From: Drosophila persimilis
Lineage: Eukaryota > Arthropoda > Insecta > Diptera > Drosophilidae
DNA length: 64,000 bases
NCBI RefSeq assembly: GCF_003286085.1
Contig: NW_020825336.1
Location: 620,001-684,000, forward strand
Direction: 5' to 3'
Positions 45,015-58,834 of the stretch are shown in pieces; position 1 is the stretch's first letter, and every line of letters begins with the position of its first letter. The position numbers were made by a program, and so were the translations under genes. The notes beneath the pieces are model-generated. The model was not told the DNA's origin. It saw only the letters and a list, made by a program, of their open reading frames with translations, and did no database searches.

Positions 45015-48000
45015 TGTGAAAATATTTTGATTGTCTTTGCCCGTCGCCCGATAGGCGTTCAGAGCTGCTCAAACTGTCTCTGCTGTTAAACGATTCGAGA
45101 TTATGGCCAATTTTCCAATTTTCTAGCAGTCAAATGCGTTTTGACACAAAATTGACATTTAACAAACCGGCCGACCGGCCGGCCTATGTGCCATGCGGTG
45201 GCATGTTGCATGGGTTGCTGCCGCTGCCGCTGCCGCTGCAACAAAAGCAACTATAACAAGGTTCGACAAGTGCATAAAACACGCCCCAGACAAGTGCGTC
45301 GTCGATGGATATGGATGCCACAAACAGCGACAGCGACAGCGACAACGACAACATCTGGGGGGGACGCCAAAATGGTCAGACACTGGGCGAACAGTTGGCT
45401 TTTCGGCACCGATCCACTGCGATCCGCTCCGCTCCTCTCCTCTCCGATCCGATCCGATCGACCTGCCCCGGCCATATACAGCGGGCGCTGTCTCTGCCTC
45501 CCCATATGGCCATTCGACCGATATTTCAGCTATATATAATCGCCGTTTTTTTTTGTTTTTTTTTGCCGTTGTTGTTGCGTATTTGGCGAGCCATTTCAGC
45601 CCGCAGCTGGCACTGTCCCCTGTCCCCTGTCCCCTGTCCACTGTCCACTGTCCGCAGTGCGGGTTTTCGTATACCAATAATTCCTGCAGCTGGTGTTGGA
45701 GGCCTTACACCTTTCACAATCTGACATAACCTTTGTGTCTATATACACAAGTATTTTATCCACATACATTTATGTCTTATTATGTCCAAGGCATGCCAAG
45801 ACGGTACTTCTTTATCGGAATACTAGGAGACTATCTGTGGATTATGATAATATAGGTATTTGACACACAAGATGGGATACTTTCGACCACGTATTCTCAC
45901 AGTATTCTCCCTCAAATTTGAGCAGTTCCGATCTTGAAACTTTGGAGAGTACAAAATAGTGCTACAAGTTGTATCAAAAACTCATTGACTGAAGTATCGA
46001 ACTTTGAAGTTGCTACACACTGGAACACTAGACTATATGGGACGACAGTCCGGCACCTCAACCGACACGTAAGTGAGACCATTGGACCATCTACCATGGG
46101 AATTTCGTTCTCTTGTGATCCTGAAAGACTGCAATCGCCGGTGTCAAAGAGCACATAGATTTTCCACATTTTGAACATATTTTGAAACTCCGTAATGTCT
46201 GTCTTTTTCTTTAGTATTGCCCGTTTAGTATTACACCTTTTTTACACAACTCTAGACAAGGAAAAGCAATAGGGCTGAAGCTTTGGCCAAAAGAGGAACG
46301 AAACAGTAGAGAATTATATAATTTTTGTACAGAAAAAAGCCGCAAATTTCCATATTTATTCCCTTGCCACCATTGCCGAGCCACCACTCATTTCTGCAAA
46401 TGAATTCTGGGCAGAATTCGATCCGTAAGCCGTAAGATTTACCAACACTGGCAGCGAGGAGCTCTGAAGATCTGCATCTACCAACATATTTAGCTTAGGA
46501 ATTCCCAAATCGAATAGATTAAACCAGACTCCTTCCGTATCTGCGTCTTGTATGATTAATCCTGCTGTATCCTTCCCCTCCGCCCGCTGCCCCGCGCGCA
46601 TCGTGCAATCTCAGTGAGCATTAAGCTGATTAATTGAAGTCATCATGGGATGTGGCAGGCAGGCAGGCAAGTGGAAGCTGCAGACGGCACCAGATTGCCA
46701 CATAAATTCACTTAAGATTGCAACCAGCTTCGTTGTGGAGAGGCCTCTGCGACAACAGTGGCATCCACTGTGACTGTGACTGGGACTGTGACTCCTCCTT
46801 GTGGGGGCCGGGGCCCCACTTGAGTTCTAAGCCCGCTCCAAGTGGGAGCCCGAAGATCACTAGAGAGAGTTCATGTGACAGGCCGTCTGGGGACGGGATG
46901 ATTAAATGAACATTTAGTGGCTGCTAATGAATGTGGTGCAGTCAGGGGCATGCAGCAGGGCGCAGGGGCAGCGCGATGTCACACGCGATGCTTGGGGTCG
47001 CGACCGACACAACGACAATACGGAGGCGTCTTCGCAGCCAATCAAGAACTTGCAACTTCCACAGATCTCAACAGTTTGGCTTTGGCCTCATCCGGAGTCG
47101 CATCTGTGGTCCCATCTGGAGCCTCGGATGCAGCCTCGGATGCAGACAAACTGCAATTGAGTTGAGCATTGCCATTGCCCCTCCTTAAGTGCCGGCGCGT
47201 CATAATCCCACATGGTCTGGGTCTGGGTCTGGGCACTGCCACTGCCACTGGCACTGGCACTGGCACTGGCACTGGCACTGGCTCTCTCTCGATTCGCCTC
47301 GAGTATGAGTCGCAGTCTGCTGCTGTTCTCTGTGTGTGTGTCTGACTCGTTGACTCGTCTGGAATGCAGATGTGTTTGGTGCATAGTTGCAGTTGCACAG
47401 TCGGACAATCATTCGGCAGAGTACACTGCGAGAAGAGCACGGGTTTCAGGTTTCAGTCTGAGATGAATCATTAAGAGTCTCCGGAGGGAAAGCCCCCCCG
47501 ATTTGTTCTCAGTGTTCAGCCCACTTGCTGTTTGGAAAAGTCTCATATCAACAACGCTTGGCATTCAGTCAAGGAGTCGTCATTCCCATTGCGATTCCCC
47601 CCCAATCTCACTTCCCACTTGCCACTTCCTTTGCATGCAGCTGCGAATATTTACCAGATTGTACAAATATTACTTCTTCACTCGAAGACTAATTAAATTT
47701 GAATTTTTGTATTAAACGAGCTGCAGAAGGGGCAGCGGCGGGGGCAGGGGCACCGCCGAGTGGGAGGTTGCCCTCACAGAGAGGACCACTCGAGCCGCCT
47801 CCAAAGGCTGCTGCAGCTGCAGATGTGTTCGGGATACCCAACGAGACACTTGCAGAGGCGTTTCAGTTTGTAGACAACTTCGGACTGGCTGGCTCCCTGC
47901 ATTGCGCTGCTGCCGCATGCCCCTTCCATGCATCCGACTCTGCCACTTGGCTGGTGGTCCAAGGCGTCTAAATTTATGGCTTAATTTGGCGCTCTCGCTA

Positions 48001-51000
48001 AATGCGTTTGTGTCAGGGGCTAGCAGGGGGTGCAGTGCTCGGCGGTGCTCGGCGGTGCAGTGCGGTGGGGCACGGGCCCCCTAGGTGGGCGTAGCTGTCA
48101 ACATTTTTGACATTTTAAGTGTGTTGTTCTTCTGACTCTCCAAAACAGGCAAATATTTTCACAGCCAAAGGTCTCAGACGGGCAGAAAAAGGGGGAAGAC
48201 TCTCAAATTAGCAAAAGTGTTTTATGGGCAAGGGAGTGGAGTGAGTCCTTATGAATCGGAATACTATATCATGCGGCCAATATTGAGGAGGAAACCAAGA
48301 AATCGATTTGGGAGAGGAGCTGGAGGTAAACTACGAAGAAGTGCAGTGCTTTGTGCTTTGCGATTCAGAGCAGCGTTCAGATACGAGTGGTGGCTCCCGG
48401 AGGACCATTTAGGTCATTTAGACCATAGACGAGCAGAAAAGGAAATGCTTTCCCCATCGATATCTTGACTTTCTTGCATCGTCAGAAGCTCTTTCCGCAG
48501 TGCCTCGATATTGAATACTTGGGATCTCCGAAGACCTCCTAAGACCACAAACAAACCTAGCCTTTCCATAAGTATTTTAGGAGCCATCCATCAATCAATG
48601 GGAATCTTTGTTCATCCCCGAAGATCAAACTATCCTAAAGGCCTTTTATTATATTCACAGCACAGCACCTTACAATACGATACGACACGATACGATATAT
48701 AGACTGTTCCCATTCATAAAAGGCGCTAGAGAAATCTCGCTCTCTCGCTCTCTGTCTCTGTCTGTCCTTCTTTCTATGTAGATGTGGGCTCGCATATGTA
48801 TGTAAACTATCTGTAGACACTGTGGACACAGAGCTTGTCTGTCGTCGGGCTGTATTTTCGCATATCGCTCGATTTGCATAGACTTTTAGAGGCAAAAGGT
48901 AGAGTTCATTCCCCGCTCGAGCTGGTGCTGTTTGTCTAGCCATCGATTTGGAAACCAAAGATTGTCCCCACAGACCCTCTCGGGCTGTATGCGGGGGCGT
49001 CTGGCCGGGTCTGGTTGGGTCTGGTTGGGTCTGGCCTGCCCGGGTCTGATGGCCTGAACCTTTTCTAATTGTCATGCGCCAGAGCAGCTCCGGATGTCGA
49101 CAACGTTGTCGATTGTCGTTGGATGTCGTTTTCGATGTCGTTGTAGTGCGTGCCTCCGATCTGTGTATCTTTTTTCAGTGTCAGAGACTGATTTGAATGC
49201 GCGTTTGGTTTGTGGAATGGCCGACCATTTTGGTAAGAGTCTTGTGTACTTGTGTTGTCCATTTGATTGCCGGCTACTTCTGCTGTCGCTGCTGGCCCAT
49301 AAACAAATCGTACTGCAATTAAGAGCCCAAAAAAGAATCGACAACAGTTTTAAAAATAGAAATAAATAATTAGCGGCAGGCGGCAGGAGGCAGGAGGCAG
49401 GAAATTGGCCAGCCGTTTGGGCCCATTTATGGATGTGTCGCATAATTTGAGCTGGAATAAGTCGGGGGAATACTCCGTACTGTGTGTGTGGGAGGGAGTG
49501 TGTATGCCTGGGCTTTGGCTGGGGGGAGTGGGAGAGCTGTGTGTCGTGCTCAAAGGTGCAAAAATTATGATTTATTCGATGCTGAAATAAAGATAACACC
49601 CAGGCCCAAGGGGCAACATCGTGCCACTGCCGGCAGCAGCCAGCAGCAGCCAGCAGCACAATGGATCTGACAAATCTGGTTGGCCACACGACACCTGCAA
49701 CATTGCAACACCCGGGGCCCCCAAAAGAACAGCGACAACGGCTCTAGCAACAGCTAAAGAAAATGCGGAAACAAGGATCGGCCTGACGCGTGACATGAAA
49801 TGAGATGCATCTCGAGTGGATTATGTGGATCTGTGGGGGATATGTAAATGGAATCCGCAGAGATTCCACTCGTCTTACAGCCGCCGGCCATGGAGAGGTG
49901 ACTCATGGATGGGGATTTGCTGTGGCCCCATGTCTCAGGCAGCTCCCCTCTTAATCAATCCGTTTTCCATATCTAAGCCGTGTGTCCATGTGTCGCCGGT
50001 TTATCGGTACTTGTTCTCGATTGCACTGACGCTAAGTAATTGATTAGTTGTTTGAACACTAAATAATTACATCAACAGCAGAGTTTATGCTTGAAACCCG
50101 ATCTGAATTGATCGTTTCCATATGCAGGCCCGTTAGATATCATTGCCATAAGCATTATAGAAGCAGATATGCTAAATATGACAGAGAGCCTGAAGGCAAT
50201 GAAATTTAAGGCATTTTCCTTCGATTCCCCATAAATATGTATCTATATATATTACCAGCTTTCTTTTGCAATAAACTTTCCATCCGTAATTGGATGGAAG
50301 CGTTCTTTTCGCTTCGCTTTAAAGAGTATAAAAGAATTTCCATCAGCATAATTTTCCAGCCGCTTGCTACGTGACCTCATGCCCGAGAGCCGGCGGCAAT
50401 TGAATCTCGGTAGCACAGCCACAGCTCCAGGCCCTGGCTCTTTGGCAAATTAGAGATGCTCCTTCAGAGCCATGGGCTTCCTCAGTTCTAGAAGCAATCT
50501 TCTTGATGCCATCGCCCATCGCCCCTTCACTTCATTTTGTTTGGCAATTTGTGGCACAATTTCCAAGGGACGTAACCCAATCAAGCAAATTGATTGCGCT
50601 GCTCTGTTCTATGTAGGAGGAGGACGAAAGGAGGACGAAGGAGGACTCTCCCATGACCGTTCAAATCAAACAAATGCGTCAATTAAATTTTTATAAACGA
50701 GTTGAAGCGACACACGACCTGGACGTGCGTCAATTAGGTGGCAGGCAGGCAGGCTGGCACGCAGGCAGCCTTGGTGATGGTGGTGGTTGCTCCGTCGGCA
50801 CACGCCCACAACCCCCAATAGATAAGAGGAAGGAGCAACGCAGCCACGTGGCCTGGGACATTATGCACTGAGTCAACAGGGAACAAGCCCTGGGATCGGA
50901 CCTCATTAGTCCCTGGAATACGCCTGGAATACGTACAGGTAAAAAGGGAGGCAATGCGGCTTGCAGCTGTCTCGAATTCCGAGAGCCACGTGTCAGAAAT

Positions 51001-51757
51001 GCATGCCCCATGCCCCATGCCCCATGCCCAATGATCGTGCTGTGTGTCGGGCGAACAAATGTCGCCAAGCGCTGACCCAATTGCCGCGGGTCCGCGGTTC
51101 CGCGGTTCCGTGGTTCCGCGGGGTCATGATAATTTCAGGAGCTTTGGCTTTTGTGTATTTCGTGATCGTGAGCGGAGTTCAGCGGAGGCGAAGCCGTGTG
51201 GCATGGCATGGCCTGGCCTGGCGCTCCTTTTGACGTCTGCACGTGGTTCAGTCAGCGCCCGTCTCTGGGCTTGGGTCTGGGTCTGGGTCTGGGTCCGTCC
51301 CCTGCAGCTCCACCAGCACCAAATGCAATTCCAAGACAATTTCCATCTCGTTTCGGTTTTCCATTTGCATAAAAATCAAAGTATAGAAATGCAATGTCTC
51401 TGGGCATGGATTTATGGCCCAGCCAAAAGTCTGAGAGGGGAAAAATCAATAGCAAAATGTCTACACATTTGGCATTTGGTGGGTCGCCACGGGGCGGTGC
51501 GGTGCGGGGGCCACATTTTGGGGGATGCACTGGCGCCGTCTCTGTTTCTCTGGCGATACGTCTCTACGGCTGTCTCCCTCGCTTTATGCAAATGAATTCA
51601 AAATGGCTGCCTTCATGCGCCGTGAGAGCGGCAGAGAAATGCACTCCCAGAGAGAGAGAGAGAGAGAGCCAGCGGGAAAGTCTCCACGTTGCCAGGGCAA
51701 CCCTGGGGGGGCTTTTCCTGCGCTAAGGGTGGTTCCTGGGAAAACTTTCGTATCGAT
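45015..51757. other. Gene-poor region, second part
   Basis: No gene is supported. It contains a TGGCAC repeat at about 47232-47282 and several short G- or C-rich tracts. Two modest open frames on the minus strand (46356-46601 and 45912-46178) have amino-acid compositions more protein-like than the rest, but no recognisable domain. Confidence 0.45.
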
Positions 51758-52160
51758 TTGTCTGGACACCAGATGCAAAGGATTTCGTTGGCTCCTGGTT
51801 TCGATTGGGTCCCAAAAAACTTCACCCGAAACCTTTTGCCACCGGAGTCGTGTGGGAATCGATGCCACAGGACACCAGATGCAACGGCCACCGTTGGCTG
51901 TGCTGGAAACTCCACTCCATTCGGGGGTTTCCCTGGGATTTCATTGGATCCACCGCACTGGGTGGGAGCTTGCTCCCTTCGATGGCTATCGATGCCACAG
52001 GACACCAGATGCAACGGCCACCGTTGGCTGTGCTGGAAACTCCACTCCATTCGGGGGTTTCCCTGGGCTTTCATTGGATCCACCGCACTGGGTGGGAGCT
52101 TGCTCCCTTCGATGGCTATCGATGCCACAGGACACCAGATGCAACGGCCACCGTTGGCTG
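51758..52160 (+). repeat. 130-bp tandem repeat
   Basis: GATGCCACAGGACACCAGAT begins at 51861, 51991 and 52121, an exact 130-bp period. The first two units are full and nearly identical; the third is partial, ending after about 40 bp. A diverged, shortened copy lies directly upstream (GGACACCAGATGCAA at 51764). Each full unit carries two small inverted repeats, CAACGG/CCGTTG and GGGAGC/GCTCCC. The period is not a multiple of three, so the long open frames across it are not repeated protein domains. Confidence 0.9.
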
Positions 52161-55100
52161 GCACATATAACCCCTGGATTGGCCTTGTATCCCCCGTGTT
52201 CCACCTTACAATTCGGGCTAATTCCACTTGACAGGGAGTGGGCCACGTGACCTTTACAAAGGCGCCACGAGGCCGCATTCTGTTCTGTTCTGTTCAGCTC
52301 ATTAGGAGCGCCTGACAAGCGTTTCTCGTGTTCGCCGATACGATCTTTGCAACATCCCAAATCTCTGGTCCGTGCCCCCCCACCTCCACCCCCCCTGGGT
52401 TGAGGATTTCGTTTGGTATGCGATCTGTTAAGCGGCAGGCGGCAGGCGGCAGGCAGCAACCCCTAAGATGTTTCCAGTTGATTGCCCTGGTTCCGGATTT
52501 GGTTTAAAGCTGTGTACAAAGATGTGATGTTTTTGATTTCATTAAGAATGGTCTGAATGGTTGTACAGCCAGGGGATTGCCTCATAATTTGGCCTTTTTG
52601 TTGTGTCTCCCAACTTTCATGAGGAACTCCTTCGCCCCATGGAGAACTTCTGTGGGAAAGTTGCATTTCCATCTTGGGATACCTTCCCGGCTGGTCCCTT
52701 GTTCATTCGGTGACTTTCCTTTCCTCAGCCAGGGGGCCGGGGCCGGGTTGGGACTGCAACATCTGTTCGTGGCACATCGCATATCCTCCGGAGCACGTAA
52801 TCATGTTACGACACAAAACTGACATGACATTTTCAGCAAAAGCGATTAATATCGCACACGACTTGGACTCGGACTCGGACTGGGACTGCGACTGCGACTG
52901 CGACTGGGGACTGGTAGACTTGGACTTGCAGTTGCAGTTGCAGTTGCAAGTTGCTCGATGCCCGATGCCCGATGCCCTGATGCCAGTTGCAAGTTGGGAG
53001 TCAGGAGTCCAGACATGACTCGGATTTCGTATACTTTGGTGCATTGTTGTCGTGGCTGCCGCTGGAGGCAACTTGGGCAAGAGTCTTTTAAAATGACTTA
53101 ATGGGGCACAGCTCATAAATTCACGAATTTGCATAAACCGATGCCTGTGTGACCCGAGTATTTGGGCAACATTTGACTGCCACGAAGCGACAGCCACAGC
53201 CACAGCGACAGCGACAGCGACAGAGACAGAGGGAAGAGCGCCTTCAGGCAGGCAGGAATGAGTCAGCCAGAAACCCGAATCCCCATTGTCGAGGCAGCTC
53301 CGAGACTCCATCTGGACTGGCAGCCTAATAAACACAATTAACTTCATCATTTTGAACTCAAATTATTTCATTTCAATGCGATAAAATCGCAAATCACGAA
53401 GCGAAAGCTGAGCAGACAATAGACCCAGAGACAGAGCCAGAGTCAGAGTCAGAGCCAGAGGACCCACGACCAGAGCCACAGCCAAAGCCAGAGCCAGAGC
53501 CAGGACGGTGAAAATTAAGTCAAACTAAGGCTGCAAAACGTTTACCAATCGGAGAGCGATCGGGACATGGCCGGAGTCTCTGTCTGTCCAGGGTTTGGAG
53601 CAGCAGCTCCCGCCCGCGCCACTTTCAATTGGAGTTGGCTGCTGCCGCTGCCGCTGCTGCCGCTGCAGCTGCAACTTAAGATTCGGGAATGGCAATGGGA
53701 AATGGGGATTGGGGATTGGGGGATCGGGATCGACGGCCTCGGTCAGGTCTCTCTATCCCTCTGGGAGAAGGAGAATAATGTTGCATGTCGCGCCAATTGT
53801 GTACACGATTTGACTTGGCAGCCTGACAGTGCCTGCTGCCCACTCCTGCAGCTTGTGGGCTGGCTGGCTGGATGGCTGGATGGCTGGCTGGCTCTCGGTT
53901 GAATTGCTGTTGCTGTTACTGTTGCTGTTTGTGGCGGCTGTTGTTGCGGCTGTGTCAGCTAATCAGACGGCAAGTATCTCATCTTCGAGGACTACTAGCA
54001 ACTGCCAAAACAACAGCAAAACAGGCAACACAGCAACTGCAACACAGACTGCAACAGCAACAGCAACAGCAACATGCACACGAAACAAAACTACCAAGTC
54101 ATGTTGGCTGCCTGCAAATAAATCTCTTGGCTGCTGGTTGGTTCAATTGGGCCCCCGAACAGAAACCAAACCAAAAACCAAACAAAAAAAACAAAAACAG
54201 AAGAAAAAGGTGGACACAACACAATCAGAGCCCCGCTCGGTCCGTGGCTGTGTTTCCTGGAAAGAGTTTCCTGCATTGGTAATATCTATGTTGCAGTTCC
54301 CTGTTGCCTGTTGACTGTTGCCTGTGGACTGTTGCCTGTTGCCTGTTCCCTGCTGCAGTTGCAATGTTGGGGCCGCTTTCAGCCTGATTTAGATCGCTAA
54401 ATGTTGGCAGTTGACTTTATGAGGGTCAATCAGGCTAAACGCGGAATGGCACTCGAACGGCCATCGGAATGGCATCCGTAGCCGAGCCGCAGGAATGTTA
54501 TCTCCGCTCCGAAATGGAGCACCAATAAAGATTCCATTCGAGGGAGAGCTCTGATTACGCGGCCATAGACGTGATGCTCTCTGGGAAGCCTTGGACAATC
54601 GCTGCGAATGAAGATATTTGACCTGCCTTCAGATACAGAGATTTCCATTTGCGATAGCTTCATTTGGCGGCCGGAGATTGTGGGGAATTTATGCAAACAT
54701 TTCTCCTGGGGGCAGCATCCACCAGTGCCACAAAGTAAGAAGCGTTTAAGGATCTGTTTAAGGCTGTTTCCCACTGCTGTTTCTGGGAGTACAATTATGG
54801 ACTGGGATCATTGATAAGTGGACTTTCCGCAGAAGTTCCTGCAACGAATTGATCTCAAGTGTTGATGTGGCATTCATATTCACAGATGCATCTATTCCAC
54901 AAACTCCAGGCCCCCCCTCCCTCTCTGTCTCTCTCTCTCTCACCTGGCCATATCCTCCTGTGCCGGCCGCTGATTACACTAAACGACTGCCCGCGATAGC
55001 CGCTTTGCTTTTGGCATTCCTTGGACGCCAAACGCTTTCAAATGCCCATAAAAAACACACACACACACAGCAGTACGGTGGGGGGGGGACACATCCATGG

Positions 55101-57696
55101 GGCAGGCAGGCAGGCAGGCAGCAGGCGGCAGGCAACTGCTGCGCAGGCGCGCGTGTTTGGAAAGAGTTCAAGTCGCAGCTGGAGACTGCACTGCTTTTGG
55201 CGCATAACTGAGCTCTGGACAAGCGCTGGAGTCTGAGATTGAGCCTGAGTCGGGACCTGGACCTGGACCTGGATGTGGATGTGGACTTGGGGCTTGTGGC
55301 TTGTGGCCGCCTGCCTGGCTGGAGTGGCTTGCAGCTTGGAGCATGGGGCTTGCTGTTGCTGTTGCTGTGCCTGTCGCCGCCGTGTTGAATAACAGGCAGC
55401 TGAGGTTTGTTGGACAAGGCTACAGGGGCATGTGGCAACTGCGGATGGGGGAACGGTGCTGGTGGCGGTGGCGGTGGCGGTGGTGGTGGCACCACAAAGA
55501 AGGTGGTCGGGCCATAAAAAATTGGAAAATGTTGCGTTAATGCGACGTTTGTTCGAACACAATTTTCAAACAGATCGACGCCGGCAATTGTTTGGACAGC
55601 CCGAGTCCATGGGCCAGGACAGATGGACCCAAGACCGGGACAGCCAGAGGGACAGCCCGAGGGACAGACCGTTTGGGGACAGACCGGCTTGACTATTTTG
55701 TAGACATTTTTCAGGGCGTTTGAGTCACTGCAACGGCGCAGATTTTGTTTGCACGTGTCTGCCGGAATGTCTCCACATTGACTGGCTCTCTCGCTCTCTC
55801 TCTGTGTGTGTCTCTCGGAGTGTTTTCCACTGCGCAGCAATGGCGGACACTCCTTGGCCAGGCGCCACCCACTCGAAGGTGGGGCTCGGAACAGGATGCG
55901 ACGGCAATCGATTTTCCCCGATGCGATAAGGTTTCACTGCGGCTGTCTGGGGCTCAAAGGGCTTCCGGTCTCGTCAGCGGAATCCTTTTTTCCCTGGCAA
56001 ATCCACACGTGCACCGCATAACGGTGGAATCCAGGGGTAGCTGCTGGAACACGTGTCGCCCCATCCATCCATCCATCCATCCTTCCATCTATCGAGAGAG
56101 AGACGCGATTTCCATTCGAGAGCACGTCGTCGGAAGTCGGAAGTGCCCGCCGCACGGCAACGGCCTGCCACGAGGGTGACTCTGCCTTCCCCCCTCCCCC
56201 TCCTCCTACTCCTACTGCCTCTTCCGCCTTTCTGATGATGTCAGCAAATGCGGGCACAAAAAGGACAATCGATTGTTGTGACACTGGACAGGCATTGTGC
56301 TCGGTGAGCACATATTCCCATTCCCATTCCCGTTCCCGTTCCCAGTCAAAGTTCCATTCTCTCCCAGCAATTTATCCAATTTCATGCAGAGCTCTCCGCT
56401 GAGCGTTCAATTAAGGCTGCCCAGTGCCAGACCCACTCCCACTGCCAATCCCAAGCCCAAGCCCAATCCCATTCTCAGACTCAGACTCTGGTTTCGACCC
56501 ACTCCAAAAAGGGCCTTCGGTCCCACGGCGACGACGACGGCGACGGCAACGGCAACGGCGACGGCGTCTCGCAGCGTGCACGTGCAGGGCAGGACATTTA
56601 TTGGATTCTTGTCATGTTTTTATTTGTTTCTATATTTGCTCAGGATTCCAATTAAACGCCAATGCCGAATGCCAGTTCGAGAAGTGGATCGCCGCCAACG
56701 ATCCGCGAAGCATCCCATGGTGTGGCAGCCAGCGGTGCGGCCTTCATTTGCGGCTGCTATTCTGGGGTATCACTACAGGGTGTTGCACGGAGTAAAGGAA
56801 TAGAGTTAAAATTAATTTATTTCTATATGCACTAAAGATACTTGCAAATGAGACTCTTTTTGTACGACTTTACGGCTTCTTTTCGAATAGAGAGAAGACC
56901 TAGAACAGAGCCCATTGAGAAGGAATGGTTGTAAGACCTACACTAAGGCAATGCTCGTTTAATGAAAATACTTTTAGGGTTTCCTTCTCGTTTCCATTTC
57001 ATTCCCAATAATTAAGGCCTAAGAAAAAGGCTTCCTTCTAATGGTCACCCTCTGTCCGAGTGGAATCTTCGTGTGTAAAGCCTCTCCCGAGGCACCCTGT
57101 GTCTTCAATTGAAGCTCTCCTTCACGTCAGCATTGAACGCCAATGGCGTAAAGAGCAATTGAATGACGTTGCCCTGGCCGTCCGTGCGTCTCTGCGTCGC
57201 GGCGTCCCTGCTGCCCAACCCCTCGAGTACACACCGCCTCCTGCCATGCCATTAAAAGCATGGGACGACGTCGCCGAGGCACACGCTGAGGATTAGACGT
57301 GTAATCAGCATAAAATGTAGCCAAAAGCCGTGCCCCGCCCCGCCCGAAAGCGTTGCAAAAAGTGGCAAAAATGAAATCCAATATTGTGTGAGAGTTGGAG
57401 AACGAGGAGAACGAGGAGGAGTGAGAGAGCTGAGCAACGCAAAACCACATGCAATGGTAATGCCACCCAACAACAACTGCAGCGAGAGTCAAGTCAAGGC
57501 AGTGAGAGCGCAAGAACAGTAACAAAAAAAAAGCACAGGCAGGGAGAGCGACAAATGCAATAGAAAGAGAGCTTGCATTCGGGTGACGACGAATGCGATA
57601 CCCAGCAGAGTACGAATGTACGACGGTTCGGTTCGGTGATTCGGTTCCCTCTTCTTCTTCTCTGCTCTGTTTGTCGAACATCTCCTCAAAACCATG

Positions 57697-57722
57697 ATAC
57701 CCTCTGCAAGGGGTATATAATA
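57697..57722 (+). mobile_element. DINE-1/Helitron-like terminal hairpin remnant
   Basis: TACCCTCTGCAAGGGGTATA is the palindromic stem-loop commonly found at the end of fly DINE-1 (INE-1) elements. Only the hairpin is recognisable, so it is a small relic. The assignment is from memory of the family. Confidence 0.35.
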
Positions 57723-58685
57723 AGAAGAACAATAAGAGCAAAGCCGAAGGCAAACAGCAACGCTGACGCCGACGCTGACGCCGTTCGTACGCATGTCCTT
57801 ATACAAATAAGAGCGGGCCAAACGCCAGACCGTGAGAGAGGGACAGAGCGGGAAGGGAGGGCAGTGCTGGGACGGGGCAGAACGAGGCGGAGAACACGTG
57901 CAAAGCCGCGGGGGACTTGCACGACTTTGTCCGAAATGGAGTTCAAATTGGGACCGAGACTTGAGCTGGAACTCGAGACGGAGCCGACGCCGACGCCGAT
58001 GCCCGACGCCGATGCCGATGCCGATGCCGGGACATGGGAATATGGGAATGGGTGTGGGATTCGGATTGGGATGTGGGTACGCACCAAACGAAAATCTCCA
58101 AGCGCGTTGCCTGTCGCATTTAATAACTGTTTTTAATAAGTGTCCCTCGGGGCACCGTTGTGCGTGGTGCCCCCCACCCCCTTTGGCTGTCTCTGTCGTG
58201 CGTTCTCCCTCCCCCTATATCTGTCTCTTTCCCTCTAGGGTGCGTCATTTGCATGAGCTTCCCCGCCCCCCACCCCGCGCTCCAAGTGGAGTCGCAAAAG
58301 TTTTACTCTAATTGCACGCCCCGTTGCTGCAAGTTTGAGTCACGAGGCTTCAGGTGCAAGTAGAAAGAGGAAAGAGGAGGAGCAGCAGGAGCGGCAGTAC
58401 CAGGGAGGAGCAGGAGGAGGAGTCGAATACCCAGGGACTCGTGCAGCATGCAACATGTTGGCCGCAATTTATTAGTGCTGCCATTATCGTTTTTCTTCAG
58501 ATTTACCTCCAAGTAGTGCTCCGGACTGCGTGTCGTCCAGTGTAAAGCCCCACGCCCCCCCCGCCCCCGAAGCAGTGGTACACGTACCCCCCTCGTACCG
58601 AGACACACTCTGAGTATTTATTACTATAATTTTCCATATGTTTTCCTTGTGCGTTCTGCTCGTTGCACTGCTTTTCGCTGTGCCT

Positions 58686-58834
58686 TTGTATACCCTGTAA
58701 AGGGGGTATGTTGCTCGGGCAACAGGCGACTCTTCTTGCCGATCTGTTTCCAAGGATATTCCCATCAAATATCACAGATTTGATTCCTCACAATAGATCC
58801 CTGGAATACCTGAATGGTTCTGCAGGGTATCTCC
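58686..58834 (+). mobile_element. Possible DINE-1-like fragment
   Basis: TACCCTGTAAAGGGGGTA (58690 on) and, about 130 bp later, CTGCAGGGTATC resemble DINE-1 hairpin ends. The interior has no coding capacity. This is a weak call. Confidence 0.25.

Noticed and set aside
51525-52459. Long open frames on both strands over the 130-bp repeats (up to 241 codons)
   Set aside because: The period is 130, not a multiple of three, so successive units are read in different frames. Openness in several frames on both strands points to base composition, not coding.
54974-55840. 288-codon minus-strand frame with polyproline and polyserine
   Set aside because: Composition follows the GGTGGC and GGATGT repeats. 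No domain, and no consistent splice signals.
58160-58363. Cys-rich C-terminal frame (NCTPRCCKFESRGFRCK) reminiscent of SVWC
   Set aside because: Only the last residues are Cys-rich. There is no signal peptide or full eight-Cys pattern, and the upstream part is low-complexity.
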